Shown: positions 45,675 through 54,992 of the stretch, one piece after another
How the letters are laid out: the number at the start of each line of letters is the position of its first letter
Numbering within the stretch: the stretch's first letter is position 1
Assembly: GCF_000526635.1 (NCBI RefSeq)
Contig: NZ_JAGL01000004.1
Coordinates: 62,001-126,000, forward strand
Length of the DNA: 64,000 nt
Source of the DNA: Aminobacter sp. J41
GTDB lineage: Bacteria; Pseudomonadota; Alphaproteobacteria; Rhizobiales; Rhizobiaceae
Direction of reading: 5' to 3'
Position numbers and translations under genes: made by a program
Notes under the pieces: generated by a model
What the model was told of the DNA's origin: nothing
What the model saw: the letters and a program-made list of their open reading frames with translations, nothing else
Database searches by the model: none

Positions 45675-46121
45675 ATGGAACGGCCCGAAATGGATAAGAC
45701 GATCAGAATCGGCCCCGGGGCCGTCATCAGCGAGGACGAGCTGGAGGAAAACTTCATCCGCTCGTCCGGTCCCGGCGGCCAGAACGTCAACAAGGTGGCC
45801 ACCGCAGTTCAGCTGCGCTTCGATGCCGCCTCCTCTCCCGGCCTTTCAGAGCGCGTCCGCGAGCGCGCAATCAAGTTCGCCGGCTATCGTGCCACCAAGG
45901 ATGGCGTCATCGTCATCGAGGCCTCGCGCTTCCGCACCCAGGAACAGAACCGCGCCGACGCGCGCGCCCGACTGATCGAAATTCTCGCCAAAGCCGCCGA
46001 GCCGCCACCGAAGCCGCGCAAGAAGACCAAGCCGTCGAAGGGCGCGGTCGAAAGACGTCTCAAGGAAAAGGCGGGGCGCTCCAGCATCAAGAAGATGCGC
46101 GGCAAGGTTGCTGCCGACTGA
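45675..46121 (+). CDS. arfB: Alternative ribosome-rescue factor ArfB (YaeJ)
   Basis: The 148-aa protein is a codon-independent peptidyl-tRNA hydrolase that frees ribosomes stalled on mRNAs without a stop codon. It has the catalytic SSGPGGQNVNKVATAVQLRF (GGQ) and a strongly basic C-terminal tail (KPRKKTKPSKGAVERRLKEKAGRSSIKKMRGK) that enters the empty mRNA channel. It lacks the codon-recognition domains of RF1/RF2. I chose the first ATG because AGGAGAGG lies about 12 bases before it; an ATG 5 codons later is possible. Confidence 0.94.
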   Translation: MERPEMDKTIRIGPGAVISEDELEENFIRSSGPGGQNVNKVATAVQLRFDAASSPGLSERVRERAIKFAGYRATKDGVIVIEASRFRTQEQNRADARARLIEILAKAAEPPPKPRKKTKPSKGAVERRLKEKAGRSSIKKMRGKVAAD

Positions 46122-46203
46122 TTGATGCTTCCCATTTGCAGTTTCCGATGCGACAACTCGCATGGGGGCGTAAGCATCAACTACCAGCGCAAGGAGAGGC
46201 GGT

Positions 46204-46662
46204 ATGGGTCTGTTCAGTTTCGCAAAGTCCATCGGCAAGAAGCTCGGTTTCGGTGACGATGAGGAAGAGCCGAAGGTCGACGCGATCGAGCAGGAGCTCG
46301 CTTCGCACAAGCTCGGCACCGAGGACGTCAAGATCGAGATCGTCGGCAACAAGGCGGTGCTGAAGGGCAAGGTCGCGGATCAGGCTACGCTGGAAAAGGC
46401 AATCGTCGCTGTCGGCAACACGATCGGCATCGCCGAGGTGGAAACCAAGGTCGAGGTCGAGGAAGCTCCGGATAAAGCCGAGAAGGAGCCGGTCTTCTAC
46501 ACCGTCAAGAAGGGCGACAACCTTTGGAAGATCGCCGAGGCGCACTACGGCAAGGGCAAGGGCGCCAAGCACACGCTGATCTTCGAGGCAAACACGCCGA
46601 TGCTGACGCACCCGGACAAGATCTACCCGGGTCAAGTGCTGCGCATCCCGCCGCTCGACTAA
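46204..46662 (+). CDS. BON-LysM domain protein
   Basis: The 152-aa protein starts MGLFSFAKSIGKKLGFGDDEEEP, followed by a BON domain (about residues 25-90, EDVKIEIVGNKAVLKGKVADQATLEKAIV) and a C-terminal LysM repeat (about 98-150, FYTVKKGDNLWKIAEAHYGKGK ... YPGQVLRIPPLD). It is organised like E. coli LysM/Kbp (YgaU), a potassium-binding protein; no signal peptide is visible. AAGGAGAGG precedes the ATG. It lies between arfB and alkB without obvious operon coupling. Confidence 0.9.
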   Translation: MGLFSFAKSIGKKLGFGDDEEEPKVDAIEQELASHKLGTEDVKIEIVGNKAVLKGKVADQATLEKAIVAVGNTIGIAEVETKVEVEEAPDKAEKEPVFYTVKKGDNLWKIAEAHYGKGKGAKHTLIFEANTPMLTHPDKIYPGQVLRIPPLD

Positions 46663-46714
46663 TTTTCTTGATGCGCCCGGCGCAAAGCGCTGCCGGGCGC
46701 CATCCCGAGGCGCG

Positions 46715-47338
46715 ATGATGGTGCAGGTTCTGCCGCGCGGCGTGCGCCACATTCCCGGCTATCTCGACCGGCCGCAGCAGGAAAAGCTGCTCGAGGAGAT
46801 CCGCGCCGTCGTCAAGGCCGCGCCGCTCTACGTGCCGACCATGCCGCGCACCGGCAAGCCGATGAGCGTACGGATGACCAATTGCGGCGCGCTCGGTTGG
46901 GTCACCGACAAGGAAGGCGGCTACCGCTACCAGCCGCATCACCCCGTCACCGGCGCTCCCTGGCCGCCGATCCCCGCCATGCTGCTCGATATCTGGCGCG
47001 AGATCGCGCAATACCCACACGAGCCGGAGGCCTGCCTCGTCAACTTCTACGAGCCCGACGCGCGCATGGGCCTGCATCAGGACCGCGACGAGCAGGATCT
47101 AGCGGCACCCGTTCTGTCGGTTTCACTTGGCGATGACTGCCTGTTTCGCGTCGGCGAAACCACCCGCTCCGGCCGCACCGTGTCATTTCGCCTTCAAAGC
47201 GGCGACATCGTCGTCCTCGGCGGCGAGGGCCGCCTCGCCTTCCACGGCGTCGACCGCATCTATCCCGCCACCTCGACGCTTTTGAAGAACGGCGGTCGGA
47301 TCAATCTGACGCTGAGGCGGGTGAGGAAGGTGGGATGA
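46715..47338 (+). CDS. alkB: DNA alkylation repair dioxygenase AlkB
   Basis: The 207-aa 2-oxoglutarate/Fe(II) enzyme oxidatively removes methyl groups from 1-methyladenine and 3-methylcytosine. Iron ligands are in MGLHQDRDEQD (HxD) and FHGVDRIYP (distal His); 2-oxoglutarate is held by the arginines of GGRINLTLRRVRK. NFYEPDARMGLHQDRDE is the most typical stretch. A second ATG one codon later could be the real start. No LexA box was seen in front of it. It is followed by a lower-GC gene. Confidence 0.95.
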   Translation: MMVQVLPRGVRHIPGYLDRPQQEKLLEEIRAVVKAAPLYVPTMPRTGKPMSVRMTNCGALGWVTDKEGGYRYQPHHPVTGAPWPPIPAMLLDIWREIAQYPHEPEACLVNFYEPDARMGLHQDRDEQDLAAPVLSVSLGDDCLFRVGETTRSGRTVSFRLQSGDIVVLGGEGRLAFHGVDRIYPATSTLLKNGGRINLTLRRVRKVG

Positions 47339-47395
47339 ACGATTTCGAAATAAATTATAGACCACGCTAGATCAATTAAATTGGTCGGTGTGACG

Positions 47396-48595
47396 ATGAC
47401 TACAGGAAGCGCACAAGGCACGCGGTTCTACTATTTTATCTTCTTATGCGGCCTTCTGGTTTCCGTTTCTTACCATCTCAGACTTTGGAATTTGGACAAT
47501 GTCGGGTTCTCCTTACTTATGGACCGCTTGCCTTACTGGGACTTTTCGAACCTCTGGGCAGGAGGCTACATCGCCCGGCACGGCGGTGTTCAGGCACTGT
47601 TTGATGCAGAGGCATATCGAACGATTCTGCGTTCGATCTTGCATCCCAAGCTACCGGATCAGGAATGGAGTTATCCGCCCAGCCTCCTCCTGATCGGGGT
47701 ACCGCTCTCACTCTTGCCCATCCAGGTGGCGTATGCGGTTTGGACGCTGGGCATCCTGGGGATACTCTGGTTGGCCCTGCGGCCATTCAAATTTCCGCTA
47801 CAACTAACTCTGGCCATCATCTTCGGCCCGGCCGCGTTCATGAATGCTCTATTCGGTCAGAACGGGGCTCTCACCGCAGCACTGCTTTTAGGCGGTATGA
47901 TGCTGGCGCCCGCCAAACCAATCGCCGCGGGAATCCTGATCGGCCTTCTGACTGTCAAGCCGCATCTCGGCTTGCTGCTACCCTGCTGCCTTCTCGCCGG
48001 CGGACACTGGCGCGCAGCTGCATCCGCCACCGTGGTGACGCTCGCGCTCATCTTCATCACCGGCACGGTATTCGGCTTCGAGGTCTGGCCTTTATTCCTG
48101 ACCGAAACTCGCGCCTTGATGACTGCCATATTGGAGGCGCCCTATCCGCAGCATTACCACACAAATGCGGTCACGGGATTTGCCTTCGCCCGTTCCTTGG
48201 GCGCAGATCTCACCGCAGCCTATCTGCTGCAGGCAGCGCTGACGTTGGGTGCGCTATGTATGGCTTTCCGGTTGTGGCGATCAGACGTGGATCATCGCGC
48301 GCGAGTCGCAGCAACCGGCGCTCTCGCCATTGTCGCGACGCCATATGGCTATACCTACGATCTTATTCCGGCCAGCGTGGCTGTGGCATGGCTCGTCTAT
48401 TCGAACGCCAACGTGCCAAAGCTGGTGCTCGCGCTGTTCTGGCTTTTCCCGCTGTTCGTTCACCGGTTCGGCCAGCACGGGATCGGGATCGGCATTCTCC
48501 CGGTGATCGCCCTCGCCTGGCTCACTTCAGTGAGCGCATTGAGGTCGAGAGAATCTGCCTACAACTTCCGCAGTGCCACTTCCTCGACCAGATGA
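47396..48595 (+). CDS. Glycosyltransferase family 87 (DUF2029) membrane protein
   Basis: The 399-aa polytopic protein has about ten hydrophobic helices. Loop motifs are typical of GT87 mannosyl/arabinosyl transferases: [18 protein letters not shown] (acidic catalytic loop), [18 protein letters not shown] and [10 protein letters not shown]. It would use a polyprenyl-phosphate sugar on the outer side of the inner membrane; acceptor unknown. Base composition is lower in GC than its neighbours, and an AT-rich stretch precedes it. The last 12 residues read antisense through the end of coaA. TTG at 47381 is an alternative start. Confidence 0.83.
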   Translation: MTTGSAQGTRFYYFIFLCGLLVSVSYHLRLWNLDNVGFSLLMDRLPYWDFSNLWAGGYIARHGGVQALFDAEAYRTILRSILHPKLPDQEWSYPPSLLLIGVPLSLLPIQVAYAVWTLGILGILWLALRPFKFPLQLTLAIIFGPAAFMNALFGQNGALTAALLLGGMMLAPAKPIAAGILIGLLTVKPHLGLLLPCCLLAGGHWRAAASATVVTLALIFITGTVFGFEVWPLFLTETRALMTAILEAPYPQHYHTNAVTGFAFARSLGADLTAAYLLQAALTLGALCMAFRLWRSDVDHRARVAATGALAIVATPYGYTYDLIPASVAVAWLVYSNANVPKLVLALFWLFPLFVHRFGQHGIGIGILPVIALAWLTSVSALRSRESAYNFRSATSSTR

Positions 48596-49530
48596 TCTGC
48601 GCCTTTGCGCAGAACGAGGTCAGCGCGCGGGCGGGTGGGCAGGATGTTCTCGCGCAGGTTCTTGAGGTTGATGTTGGTCCAAAGGCTCTCGGCAATTGCC
48701 AGCGCGGCGTCTTCCGACAGCTGCGAATAGCGATGGAAGAAGGATTCCGGGTTGCGGAATGCCGTCTCGCGCAGTCGCATGAAACGGTCGATGTACCACT
48801 GGTGGACCAGCTCCTCCGGCGCATCGATATAGATCGAGAAATCGAAGAAGTCGGAGATGAACGGCACGAACTTGCCGTCCTTCGGCAGTTCGCGCGTCTG
48901 CAGGACGTTGATGCCCTCGAAGATCAGGATGTCGGGCCGGTCGATGGTGACATAGGCGCCGGGGAGCACGTCGTAAGTCAGGTGCGAGTAGAGCGGCGCC
49001 TTGACGTCGCGCTCGCCCGACTTGATGGCCGACAGGAAGCGCAGAAGTGCGCCAACGTCGTAGCTCTCCGGGAAGCCCTTGCGCTCCATCAAGTTTTCGC
49101 GGCGCAGGACATCGTTGGGCAGCAGGAAGCCATCGGTGGTGACGAGGTCAACCTTGGGGCTCGTCGGCCAACGCTGCAGCAGTTCCTTCAGAACGCGCGC
49201 GGTGGTCGACTTGCCGACCGCCACCGACCCCGCGATGCCGATAATGAACGGCGTCTTCACCGAACCGTTGGCGCCGAAGAACAGCTGCCGCTGGCGGTAG
49301 AGAAGCTGAGTTGCTTCGACATGCGCGTAGAGCAGGCGCGACATCGACAGATAGATGCGCCGCACCTCGTCGAGATCGATCGGGTCGTTCAGCGAGCGCA
49401 GCCGGCGAACCTCGTCCTCGGTCAGCGTGAGCGGCGTGTCGGCGCGAAATTCCGCCCAGCGCTCGGCCGTGAACAAGCGATAGGGCGAGTATTTTTCGGT
49501 CGCGACGAGGTGGTCCAGAGCGATCGACAT
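48559..49530 (-). CDS. coaA: Pantothenate kinase, type I
   Basis: The 323-aa kinase catalyses the first step of coenzyme A synthesis and is usually feedback-inhibited by CoA. Signatures: [24 protein letters not shown] (P-loop), [41 protein letters not shown] and [12 protein letters not shown] chose the ATG at 49530 ([17 protein letters not shown]), since the frame extends unsupported through hisE. It follows hisE by 13 bases at the end of the histidine run. Its 3' end overlaps the convergent GT87 gene by 37 bases. Confidence 0.97.
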   Translation of the reverse strand: MSIALDHLVATEKYSPYRLFTAERWAEFRADTPLTLTEDEVRRLRSLNDPIDLDEVRRIYLSMSRLLYAHVEATQLLYRQRQLFFGANGSVKTPFIIGIAGSVAVGKSTTARVLKELLQRWPTSPKVDLVTTDGFLLPNDVLRRENLMERKGFPESYDVGALLRFLSAIKSGERDVKAPLYSHLTYDVLPGAYVTIDRPDILIFEGINVLQTRELPKDGKFVPFISDFFDFSIYIDAPEELVHQWYIDRFMRLRETAFRNPESFFHRYSQLSEDAALAIAESLWTNINLKNLRENILPTRPRADLVLRKGADHLVEEVALRKL

Positions 49531-49543
49531 GGTGCCTCGGCGG

Positions 49544-49867
49544 CTAGTCAGCGGGACGTGCCGCTTTTTCGGCAATACCGGACTGGCCGGTGCGGCGCTG
49601 CAGCTCAGCCAACACCTCATCGAGAGGGACGCCAGCGAGCGCGAGCGTAACCATGAGGTGATAAAGAAGGTCCGCGCTTTCGCTGACAACGCCGGCGCGG
49701 TCGCCACGCACTGCGGCGATGACGGTCTCAACCGCCTCCTCGCCCAGCTTCTGCGCGGCCTTGTCGATCCCCTTAGAGAACAGCTTCGCCGTCCAGGAGT
49801 TGGTGTCGCCCGAACGGCCGCGCTCCGCGACGATGCGTTCAAGCTCCGAGAGCGTAAAACCGGACAT
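49544..49867 (-). CDS. hisE: Phosphoribosyl-ATP pyrophosphatase
   Basis: The 107-aa enzyme converts phosphoribosyl-ATP to phosphoribosyl-AMP in histidine synthesis. [52 protein letters not shown] contains the conserved magnesium-binding LGEEAVE helix (read in two parts). It is separate from HisI here, as usual in alphaproteobacteria. It begins 12 bases after hisF and is followed by coaA after 13 bases, so all three are probably on one mRNA. Confidence 0.96.
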   Translation of the reverse strand: MSGFTLSELERIVAERGRSGDTNSWTAKLFSKGIDKAAQKLGEEAVETVIAAVRGDRAGVVSESADLLYHLMVTLALAGVPLDEVLAELQRRTGQSGIAEKAARPAD

Positions 49868-49879
49868 GGCTCCTCCTCC

Positions 49880-50665
49880 TCAGGCCACGGGATCGAGCCG
49901 CATGGCCAGACCCGCTTTTGCCATGTGCTCCTTGGCCTGCGCAATGGTGTAGGTGCCGAAATGGAAAATCGACGCGGCCAGCACCGCAGTCGCATGCCCG
50001 TCGCGGATGCCCTCGACCAGATGGTCGAGATTACCGACACCGCCGGAGGCAATCACCGGCACGGTGACCGCATCGGCAATCGCGCGGGTCAGCGGGATGT
50101 CGTAGCCGGCCTTGGTGCCGTCGCGGTCCATCGAGGTCAGCAGGATTTCGCCCGCTCCACGCTTTACCATGTTGACTGCGAACTCGACGGCATCGATGCC
50201 GGTCGCGTTGCGGCCGCCGTGGGTGAAGATTTCCCAGCGATCCGCTTCGTCCGCCCCTGACACCTTCTTGGCGTCGATGGCGACGACGATGCACTGGTTG
50301 CCGAACTTGTCGGAAGCTTCCGAAACGAAGTCCGGATTGTTGACCGCTGCGGTGTTGATCGAGACCTTGTCGGCGCCGGCAAGCAGCAGCTTGCGGATAT
50401 CGGCGACCTGGCGCACGCCGCCGCCGACGGTGAGCGGCATGAAGCACTGCTCGGCGGTACGCGCGACGATATCGAAGATCGTCTCGCGATTGTCGGACGA
50501 AGCGGTAATGTCGAGGAAGCAAAGCTCGTCAGCACCGGCAGCGTCATAGGCACGGGCAGCTTCCACCGGGTCGCCCGCGTCGATCAGGTCGACGAAGTTA
50601 ACGCCCTTGACGACGCGGCCGTCCTTGACGTCGAGACAGGGAATGATGCGGGACTTGAGCGTCAT
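49880..50665 (-). CDS. hisF: Imidazole glycerol phosphate synthase, cyclase subunit
   Basis: The 261-aa (beta/alpha)8 barrel combines with HisH to form imidazole glycerol phosphate and AICAR. The N-terminus [20 protein letters not shown] includes the catalytic aspartate at about residue 12; the second, near residue 131, is in [31 protein letters not shown] and LAASIFHFG bind phosphate. The ATG overlaps the hisA stop by 4 bases. Confidence 0.97.
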   Translation of the reverse strand: MTLKSRIIPCLDVKDGRVVKGVNFVDLIDAGDPVEAARAYDAAGADELCFLDITASSDNRETIFDIVARTAEQCFMPLTVGGGVRQVADIRKLLLAGADKVSINTAAVNNPDFVSEASDKFGNQCIVVAIDAKKVSGADEADRWEIFTHGGRNATGIDAVEFAVNMVKRGAGEILLTSMDRDGTKAGYDIPLTRAIADAVTVPVIASGGVGNLDHLVEGIRDGHATAVLAASIFHFGTYTIAQAKEHMAKAGLAMRLDPVA

Positions 50666-51396
50666 GCGCGGGCTCCCTTGAGCACGGCGAGCGCCTTCGC
50701 CGGATCGATGCGGCCGTCATAAAGCGCACGGCCGGAAATCGCGCCTTCGAGGATCGCGGCATCCGGCTGGGTCATGCGCTCGATGTCGGCCATGGAAGCG
50801 AGGCCGCCGGAAGCGATCACCGGGATCGAAACCTCCCTCGCCATCTCGATGGTGGCGTCCCAGTTGATGCCGGCAAGCACGCCGTCGCGGTCAATGTCGG
50901 TGTAGATGATGGCGGCAACGCCAGCGCCCTCGAACTTCTTGGCGAGTTCAATCGCGCCGAGTTCGGACGCTTCCGCCCAGCCCTCGACCGCGACCTTGCC
51001 GCCGCGCGCGTCAATGCCCACCGCAATCTTGCCCGGAAATGCCTTGCAGGCCTCGATGACGAGCTGCGGGTTCCGTACCGCGACGGTGCCAAGGATGACA
51101 CGGGCGAGACCCTTCGAGAGCCAGGCCTCGATGTGGTTCATGTTGCGGATGCCGCCGCCGAGCTGCACCGGGTTCTTCGTCGACTTCAGGATCGACTCGA
51201 CGGCATCGCCGTTGCGGCTCTCGCCAGCGAAGGCGCCGTCGAGGTCGACCACATGCAGCCATTCGAAGCCCTGCGCCTCGAACTGGGCGGCCTGCGCGCC
51301 CGGATCCTCGTTGTAGACCGTCGCGCTCGACATCTCGCCCAGCTTCAGGCGGACGCAGCGACCTTCCTTGAGATCAATGGCGGGGAAAAGGATCAC
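50662..51396 (-). CDS. hisA: ProFAR isomerase (HisA)
   Basis: The 244-aa barrel enzyme isomerises ProFAR to PRFAR. The N-terminus [22 protein letters not shown] has the catalytic aspartate, [18 protein letters not shown] and [16 protein letters not shown] bind phosphate, and [12 protein letters not shown] holds the second acid. I chose the GTG at 51396, which overlaps the hisH stop as GTGA and yields the standard N-terminus; a GTG three codons earlier is also open. Confidence 0.96.
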   Translation of the reverse strand: MILFPAIDLKEGRCVRLKLGEMSSATVYNEDPGAQAAQFEAQGFEWLHVVDLDGAFAGESRNGDAVESILKSTKNPVQLGGGIRNMNHIEAWLSKGLARVILGTVAVRNPQLVIEACKAFPGKIAVGIDARGGKVAVEGWAEASELGAIELAKKFEGAGVAAIIYTDIDRDGVLAGINWDATIEMAREVSIPVIASGGLASMADIERMTQPDAAILEGAISGRALYDGRIDPAKALAVLKGARA

Positions 51397-52043
51397 GGCT
51401 TCCACCTCAGGAAATTGGCAATCAGGGCAAGGCCCAGCTTCTGGCTCTTTTCTGGATGGAACTGGGTTCCAGCCATGTTGTCGCGCGCGACCGCAGCCGT
51501 GACCACACCGCCATAATTGGTGGTGGCGATCACATCCTGCTGGCGCTTCGCATCGAGAAAATAAGAATGGACGAAATACGCGTGCAGGCCGGTGTCGCCG
51601 GTGGGGATGCCGGCGAACAGGGGATGGTCCTGTTTCACGTGAATCGTGTTCCAGCCGATCTGCGGAATCTTCAGGTTTGCGTCGTCCGGCTGCATGAGGC
51701 GGACGTCGCCCTCGATCCAGCCGAGCCCCTCGGTCACGGTCTTCTCGAGACCGCGCGAGGACATCAGCTGCATGCCGACGCAGATGCCGAAGAACGGATG
51801 GGCCTTGTGCTCAACCACTTCGCGCAGCGCCTCGACCATGCCGGGTACGGCGTCGAGACCGGCGCGGCAGTCGGCATAGGCGCCGACGCCCGGCAGGACG
51901 ACCCGGTCAGCGGTGCGGACGCGCTCCGCGTCGGCCGTCAGCTCGATCTCGGCGGCAATGCCAGATTCGCGGGAGGCACGTTCAAATGCCTTGGTGGCGG
52001 AGCGGAGGTTACCCGATCCGTAATCTATGATCGCAACGCGCAT
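51393..52043 (-). CDS. hisH: Imidazole glycerol phosphate synthase, glutaminase subunit
   Basis: The 216-aa class-I amidotransferase supplies ammonia to HisF. The start [23 protein letters not shown] is typical, the oxyanion strand is [12 protein letters not shown], the nucleophile is in [11 protein letters not shown], and the catalytic His-x-Glu is in [10 protein letters not shown]. An ATG two codons upstream overlaps the DUF2628 stop, and either could be used; the spacing to GGAAGAGG favours 52043. Confidence 0.96.
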   Translation of the reverse strand: MRVAIIDYGSGNLRSATKAFERASRESGIAAEIELTADAERVRTADRVVLPGVGAYADCRAGLDAVPGMVEALREVVEHKAHPFFGICVGMQLMSSRGLEKTVTEGLGWIEGDVRLMQPDDANLKIPQIGWNTIHVKQDHPLFAGIPTGDTGLHAYFVHSYFLDAKRQQDVIATTNYGGVVTAAVARDNMAGTQFHPEKSQKLGLALIANFLRWKP

Positions 52044-52045
52044 CG

Positions 52046-52516
52046 TCATCCTCTTCCGGGATAACCCAGCATGCCGAGAGCCGGCACCGCCGTGGCAGCG
52101 GCCCGTGCGGGCCTGTTGGTTTGAAGGGCAGGCACGGTGTCGTCCTGCCCGTTAAAGTCCTTCGCCTCGAGATAGCGCACTTCGGCGTCCCCGGAATTGT
52201 CCGCCTCGACGACGCCCCACTCGCGCCAGCCGCGACGCAGTAGCGCGGCGACCTTCAGCGCCGGGCCTTCCAGCCCGATGAAGATGCCGACAGCCAGCCC
52301 GGCAACCAGCGCCAGCCAGTCGTAGCCGAGATAGGAAGCCACGGCACCGATCGCGAGGCCGACGGCGAAGACGGCAAGCGCCTCCAGCCACAGACGGTGG
52401 AACAGCAGCCAGAACACCGGAAAGACGAAGGCGAGAAAGTGGAAGCCGTCCCGCACGAGGACGGCGCGCTCGGCGCCATCGCGTACAGGCGGCTCCATCA
52501 CCACATAGCTGGCCAT
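52046..52516 (-). CDS. DUF2628 membrane protein in the his operon
   Basis: The 156-aa protein has an N-terminal soluble strand region ([27 protein letters not shown]) and three to four hydrophobic helices between about residues 28 and 90 ([31 protein letters not shown] and [20 protein letters not shown], each read in parts). A polar tail follows. DUF2628 proteins recur in rhizobial his operons but have no known role in histidine synthesis. It lies 8 bases after hisB and abuts hisH. Confidence 0.9.
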   Translation of the reverse strand: MASYVVMEPPVRDGAERAVLVRDGFHFLAFVFPVFWLLFHRLWLEALAVFAVGLAIGAVASYLGYDWLALVAGLAVGIFIGLEGPALKVAALLRRGWREWGVVEADNSGDAEVRYLEAKDFNGQDDTVPALQTNRPARAAATAVPALGMLGYPGRG

Positions 52517-52524
52517 CGCCGCTC

Positions 52525-53124
52525 CTATCCGTTCAGCGTTCCCTTGGTCGAGGGAATGGCGCCTTCCTGGCGCGGATCGAACTCGATCGCGGCGCGCAGG
52601 GCCCGTGCCACCGCCTTGAAGCAGGTCTCGGCGATATGATGGTTATTGGCGCCGTACTGGTTGCGCACGTGCAGCGTGATGCCGGCGTTCTGCGCCAGCG
52701 CCTGGAAGAACTCGCGCACCAGCTCGGTGTCGAAGGTGCCGATCTTCGGCGCGGAGAAATCGACGTGCCAGACAAGGAACGGTCGGCCGGAGACATCGAT
52801 GGCTGCGCTCGTCAGCGTCTCGTCCATGGCAAGGTCGATCGAGGCGTAACGGCAGATGCCGCGACGCTCGCCCAGCGCCTTCGAGATGGCCTGGCCGATC
52901 GCAATGCCGGTGTCCTCGACGGTGTGGTGATCGTCGATGTGCAGGTCGCCCTTGGCCTCGATCTTCATGTCGATCAGCGAATGGCGCGACAGCTGGTCCA
53001 GCATATGATCGAAGAAGCCCACCCCCGTGGAAATCTCGGAACGGCCCTTGCCGTCGAGATCCACGGAAACCGAGATCTGGGTCTCCTTGGTGCTGCGGGA
53101 AACGCTGGCTGTGCGCCCGGACAT
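52525..53124 (-). CDS. hisB: Imidazoleglycerol-phosphate dehydratase
   Basis: The 199-aa manganese enzyme dehydrates imidazole glycerol phosphate in histidine synthesis. It lacks the histidinol phosphatase half found in E. coli HisB. Metal-binding histidine clusters are present in both halves: [18 protein letters not shown] with [20 protein letters not shown], and [22 protein letters not shown]. The start at [10 protein letters not shown] suits the GGAAGG site; earlier in-frame starts at 53130 and 53133 are too close to it. It is the first gene of the his run and divergent from hslV. Confidence 0.96.
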   Translation of the reverse strand: MSGRTASVSRSTKETQISVSVDLDGKGRSEISTGVGFFDHMLDQLSRHSLIDMKIEAKGDLHIDDHHTVEDTGIAIGQAISKALGERRGICRYASIDLAMDETLTSAAIDVSGRPFLVWHVDFSAPKIGTFDTELVREFFQALAQNAGITLHVRNQYGANNHHIAETCFKAVARALRAAIEFDPRQEGAIPSTKGTLNG

Positions 53125-53273
53125 GATCATCACCTTCCAGTAAAGAAGAAAAGCGCCTGCGTCTTACCAGCATGGCCGTTTAATGGAAAGCGCTGCTGCG
53201 AAGCATGATTGCATTCGCGTAAGGCGCGCATACATAAGCGACAAGCGCTTCGGCGCAGAAGATCGGAGCAATT

Positions 53274-53822
53274 ATGTCGAACGAACTGACGATGCACGCG
53301 ACAACGATCGTGACCGTGCGAAAGGACGGCAAGGTCGTCATCGCAGGCGACGGCCAGGTAAGCCTTGGCCAGACAATCATGAAGGGAAATGCGCGCAAGG
53401 TGCGCCGCATCGGCAAGGGCAACGTGATCGCGGGTTTCGCGGGTGCGACCGCCGACGCCTTCACGCTGCTCGAACGGCTCGAGACCAAGCTCGAGCAGTA
53501 TCCGGACCAGCTGACCCGCGCGGCGGTCGAGCTGGCCAAGGACTGGCGCACCGACCGGTACCTGCGCCGGCTGGAAGCGATGATGCTGGTAGCCGACAAG
53601 TCGGTGACACTGGCGCTGACCGGCAACGGCGACGTGCTCGAACCCGAGCATGGCGTGATGGCGATCGGCTCTGGAGGCAACTATGCGCTCGCGGCCGCCC
53701 GCGCGCTGATGGACACCGACAAGTCGGCCGAAGAAATCGCCCGCAAGGCGATGGAGATCGCGTCGGAGATCTGCGTCTACACCAACAACAACTTCGTCAT
53801 CGAAACGCTGGATGCCGAATAG
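53274..53822 (+). CDS. hslV: ATP-dependent protease subunit HslV
   Basis: The 182-aa proteasome-like peptidase forms two hexameric rings capped by Hsl[35 protein letters not shown] contains the nucleophile threonine, exposed by removal of the short N-terminal part (the TTIVTV segment). [22 protein letters not shown] and [31 protein letters not shown] are typical. The hslU gene is 1.2 kb downstream, after an acetyltransferase and a UPF0314 gene that overlap or follow closely. Confidence 0.97.
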   Translation: MSNELTMHATTIVTVRKDGKVVIAGDGQVSLGQTIMKGNARKVRRIGKGNVIAGFAGATADAFTLLERLETKLEQYPDQLTRAAVELAKDWRTDRYLRRLEAMMLVADKSVTLALTGNGDVLEPEHGVMAIGSGGNYALAAARALMDTDKSAEEIARKAMEIASEICVYTNNNFVIETLDAE

Positions 53823-54342
53823 CGACCGCGCCATCGACTTCACTTCGGTGCAGCGGGAACATTACCCGCTGCTCGCGGCGTGGCTCGGGGAGCCGCATAT
53901 GCGGGAATGGTGGGGCGATCCGGACGAAGAGCTGGAGCACATCAGGAACATGGTCGAGGGGACGGACACGACCCGTCCCTTCCTGATCCGGCTTGATGGT
54001 GAGCCGCTCGGCTACATCCAGTACTGGTTCGTCGGCCACCACCAGAACCGGGAGTGGATCGAGGAGCATCCGTGGCTCGCCGAACTTCCCGCTGATGCCG
54101 TCGGCGTGGACCTTTCCATCGGGGTGGCAGAACAGCTTTCGCAAGGCATCGGCTCTGCCGCCCTCGCAGCCTTCGTCGCGAAGCTGAGGAGCGAAGGGCA
54201 CCAGACCATCATCATCGATCCGGACCCGGCTAATCTTCGCGCCGTGCGCGCCTATGAAAAGGCAGGCTTCCGGCCGATCCCCTCGCTTGTCGGGCGAACC
54301 GGAAGCGATGTACTGCTCATGCAGCACGTGGCTGGGGAGTGA
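53812..54342 (+). CDS. GNAT acetyltransferase (AAC(6')-like)
   Basis: The 176-aa acetyl-CoA dependent N-acetyltransferase has the coenzyme A loop at [15 protein letters not shown] and the C-terminal strand [24 protein letters not shown]. The sequence pattern ([23 protein letters not shown]) resembles aminoglycoside 6'-N-acetyltransferases and related RimJ/RimL-type proteins. Without further evidence it should not be called a resistance gene. Its ATG overlaps the hslV stop by 11 bases, so it is co-expressed with the protease. Confidence 0.87.
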   Translation: MPNSDRAIDFTSVQREHYPLLAAWLGEPHMREWWGDPDEELEHIRNMVEGTDTTRPFLIRLDGEPLGYIQYWFVGHHQNREWIEEHPWLAELPADAVGVDLSIGVAEQLSQGIGSAALAAFVAKLRSEGHQTIIIDPDPANLRAVRAYEKAGFRPIPSLVGRTGSDVLLMQHVAGE

Positions 54343-54399
54343 CGCTGAGGTGATCGTTTCTCGTGCCGCACATCATCACCCTGGCGACGAAAGCTGCGC

Positions 54400-54990
54400 A
54401 TGACATTAGAAACCGACCGGTCTTCAACCAGCCGCTGGCAGACGATCGGTCTGCTTCTTGTTCTCGCATTCATCGCCGCGCAGGCGGTGACGCTCTACCT
54501 GATGGGCCGGGTGCCGATTTGCGAGTGCGGCTACGTCAAGTTGTGGCATGGCGTGGTGATCAGCTCGGAGAACTCGCAGCACCTTTCCGACTGGTACACA
54601 CCCTCGCACATCATCCACGGCTTCCTGTTCTACGCGCTGACCTGGTTCCTGTTCCCGCGCGCGCCGATCCTGATGCGGCTCGCCATCGCGACGGGCATCG
54701 AGGTCGCGTGGGAGATCGTCGAGAACAGCGACTTCATCATCAACCGCTACCGCGAGGCGACGATCTCGCTCGACTATTTCGGCGATTCCATCGTCAACTC
54801 GGTGGCGGACACGCTCGCCATGATCGTGGGCTTTGCGCTCGCCTGGCGGCTACCTATATCTGTGACCGTAGCCATCGCGCTCATTTTCGAGATCGGCACC
54901 GGCTACGTCATCCGGGATAATCTGACGCTCAACGTGATTATGCTGCTGCATCCGTTCGAGTTCATTAAGCAGTGGCAAAGTGGGTTATAG
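54400..54990 (+). CDS. UPF0314 (DUF2585) membrane protein
   Basis: The 196-aa protein has about five hydrophobic helices. The N-terminal one is [22 protein letters not shown]; conserved loops are [35 protein letters not shown] (read in parts) and [31 protein letters not shown]. The invariant histidine and acidic residues suggest a catalytic or metal site, but the family has no assigned function. It ends 2 bases before hslU, which ties it to the protease operon in rhizobia. Confidence 0.9.
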   Translation: MTLETDRSSTSRWQTIGLLLVLAFIAAQAVTLYLMGRVPICECGYVKLWHGVVISSENSQHLSDWYTPSHIIHGFLFYALTWFLFPRAPILMRLAIATGIEVAWEIVENSDFIINRYREATISLDYFGDSIVNSVADTLAMIVGFALAWRLPISVTVAIALIFEIGTGYVIRDNLTLNVIMLLHPFEFIKQWQSGL

Positions 54991-54992
54991 TG

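Noticed and set aside
47338-47395. Insertion-element remnant before the GT87 gene
   Set aside because: The stretch is AT-rich, but I find no terminal inverted repeats, target duplication or transposase fragment.
47665-49650. 661-aa plus-strand frame across the GT87 gene and coaA
   Set aside because: It is out of frame with GT87 and antisense to coaA; no continuous domain is readable.
53812-54342. Aminoglycoside resistance gene
   Set aside because: The GNAT fold resembles AAC(6') enzymes, but it is a chromosomal operon member next to hslV; family resemblance alone does not show drug modification.
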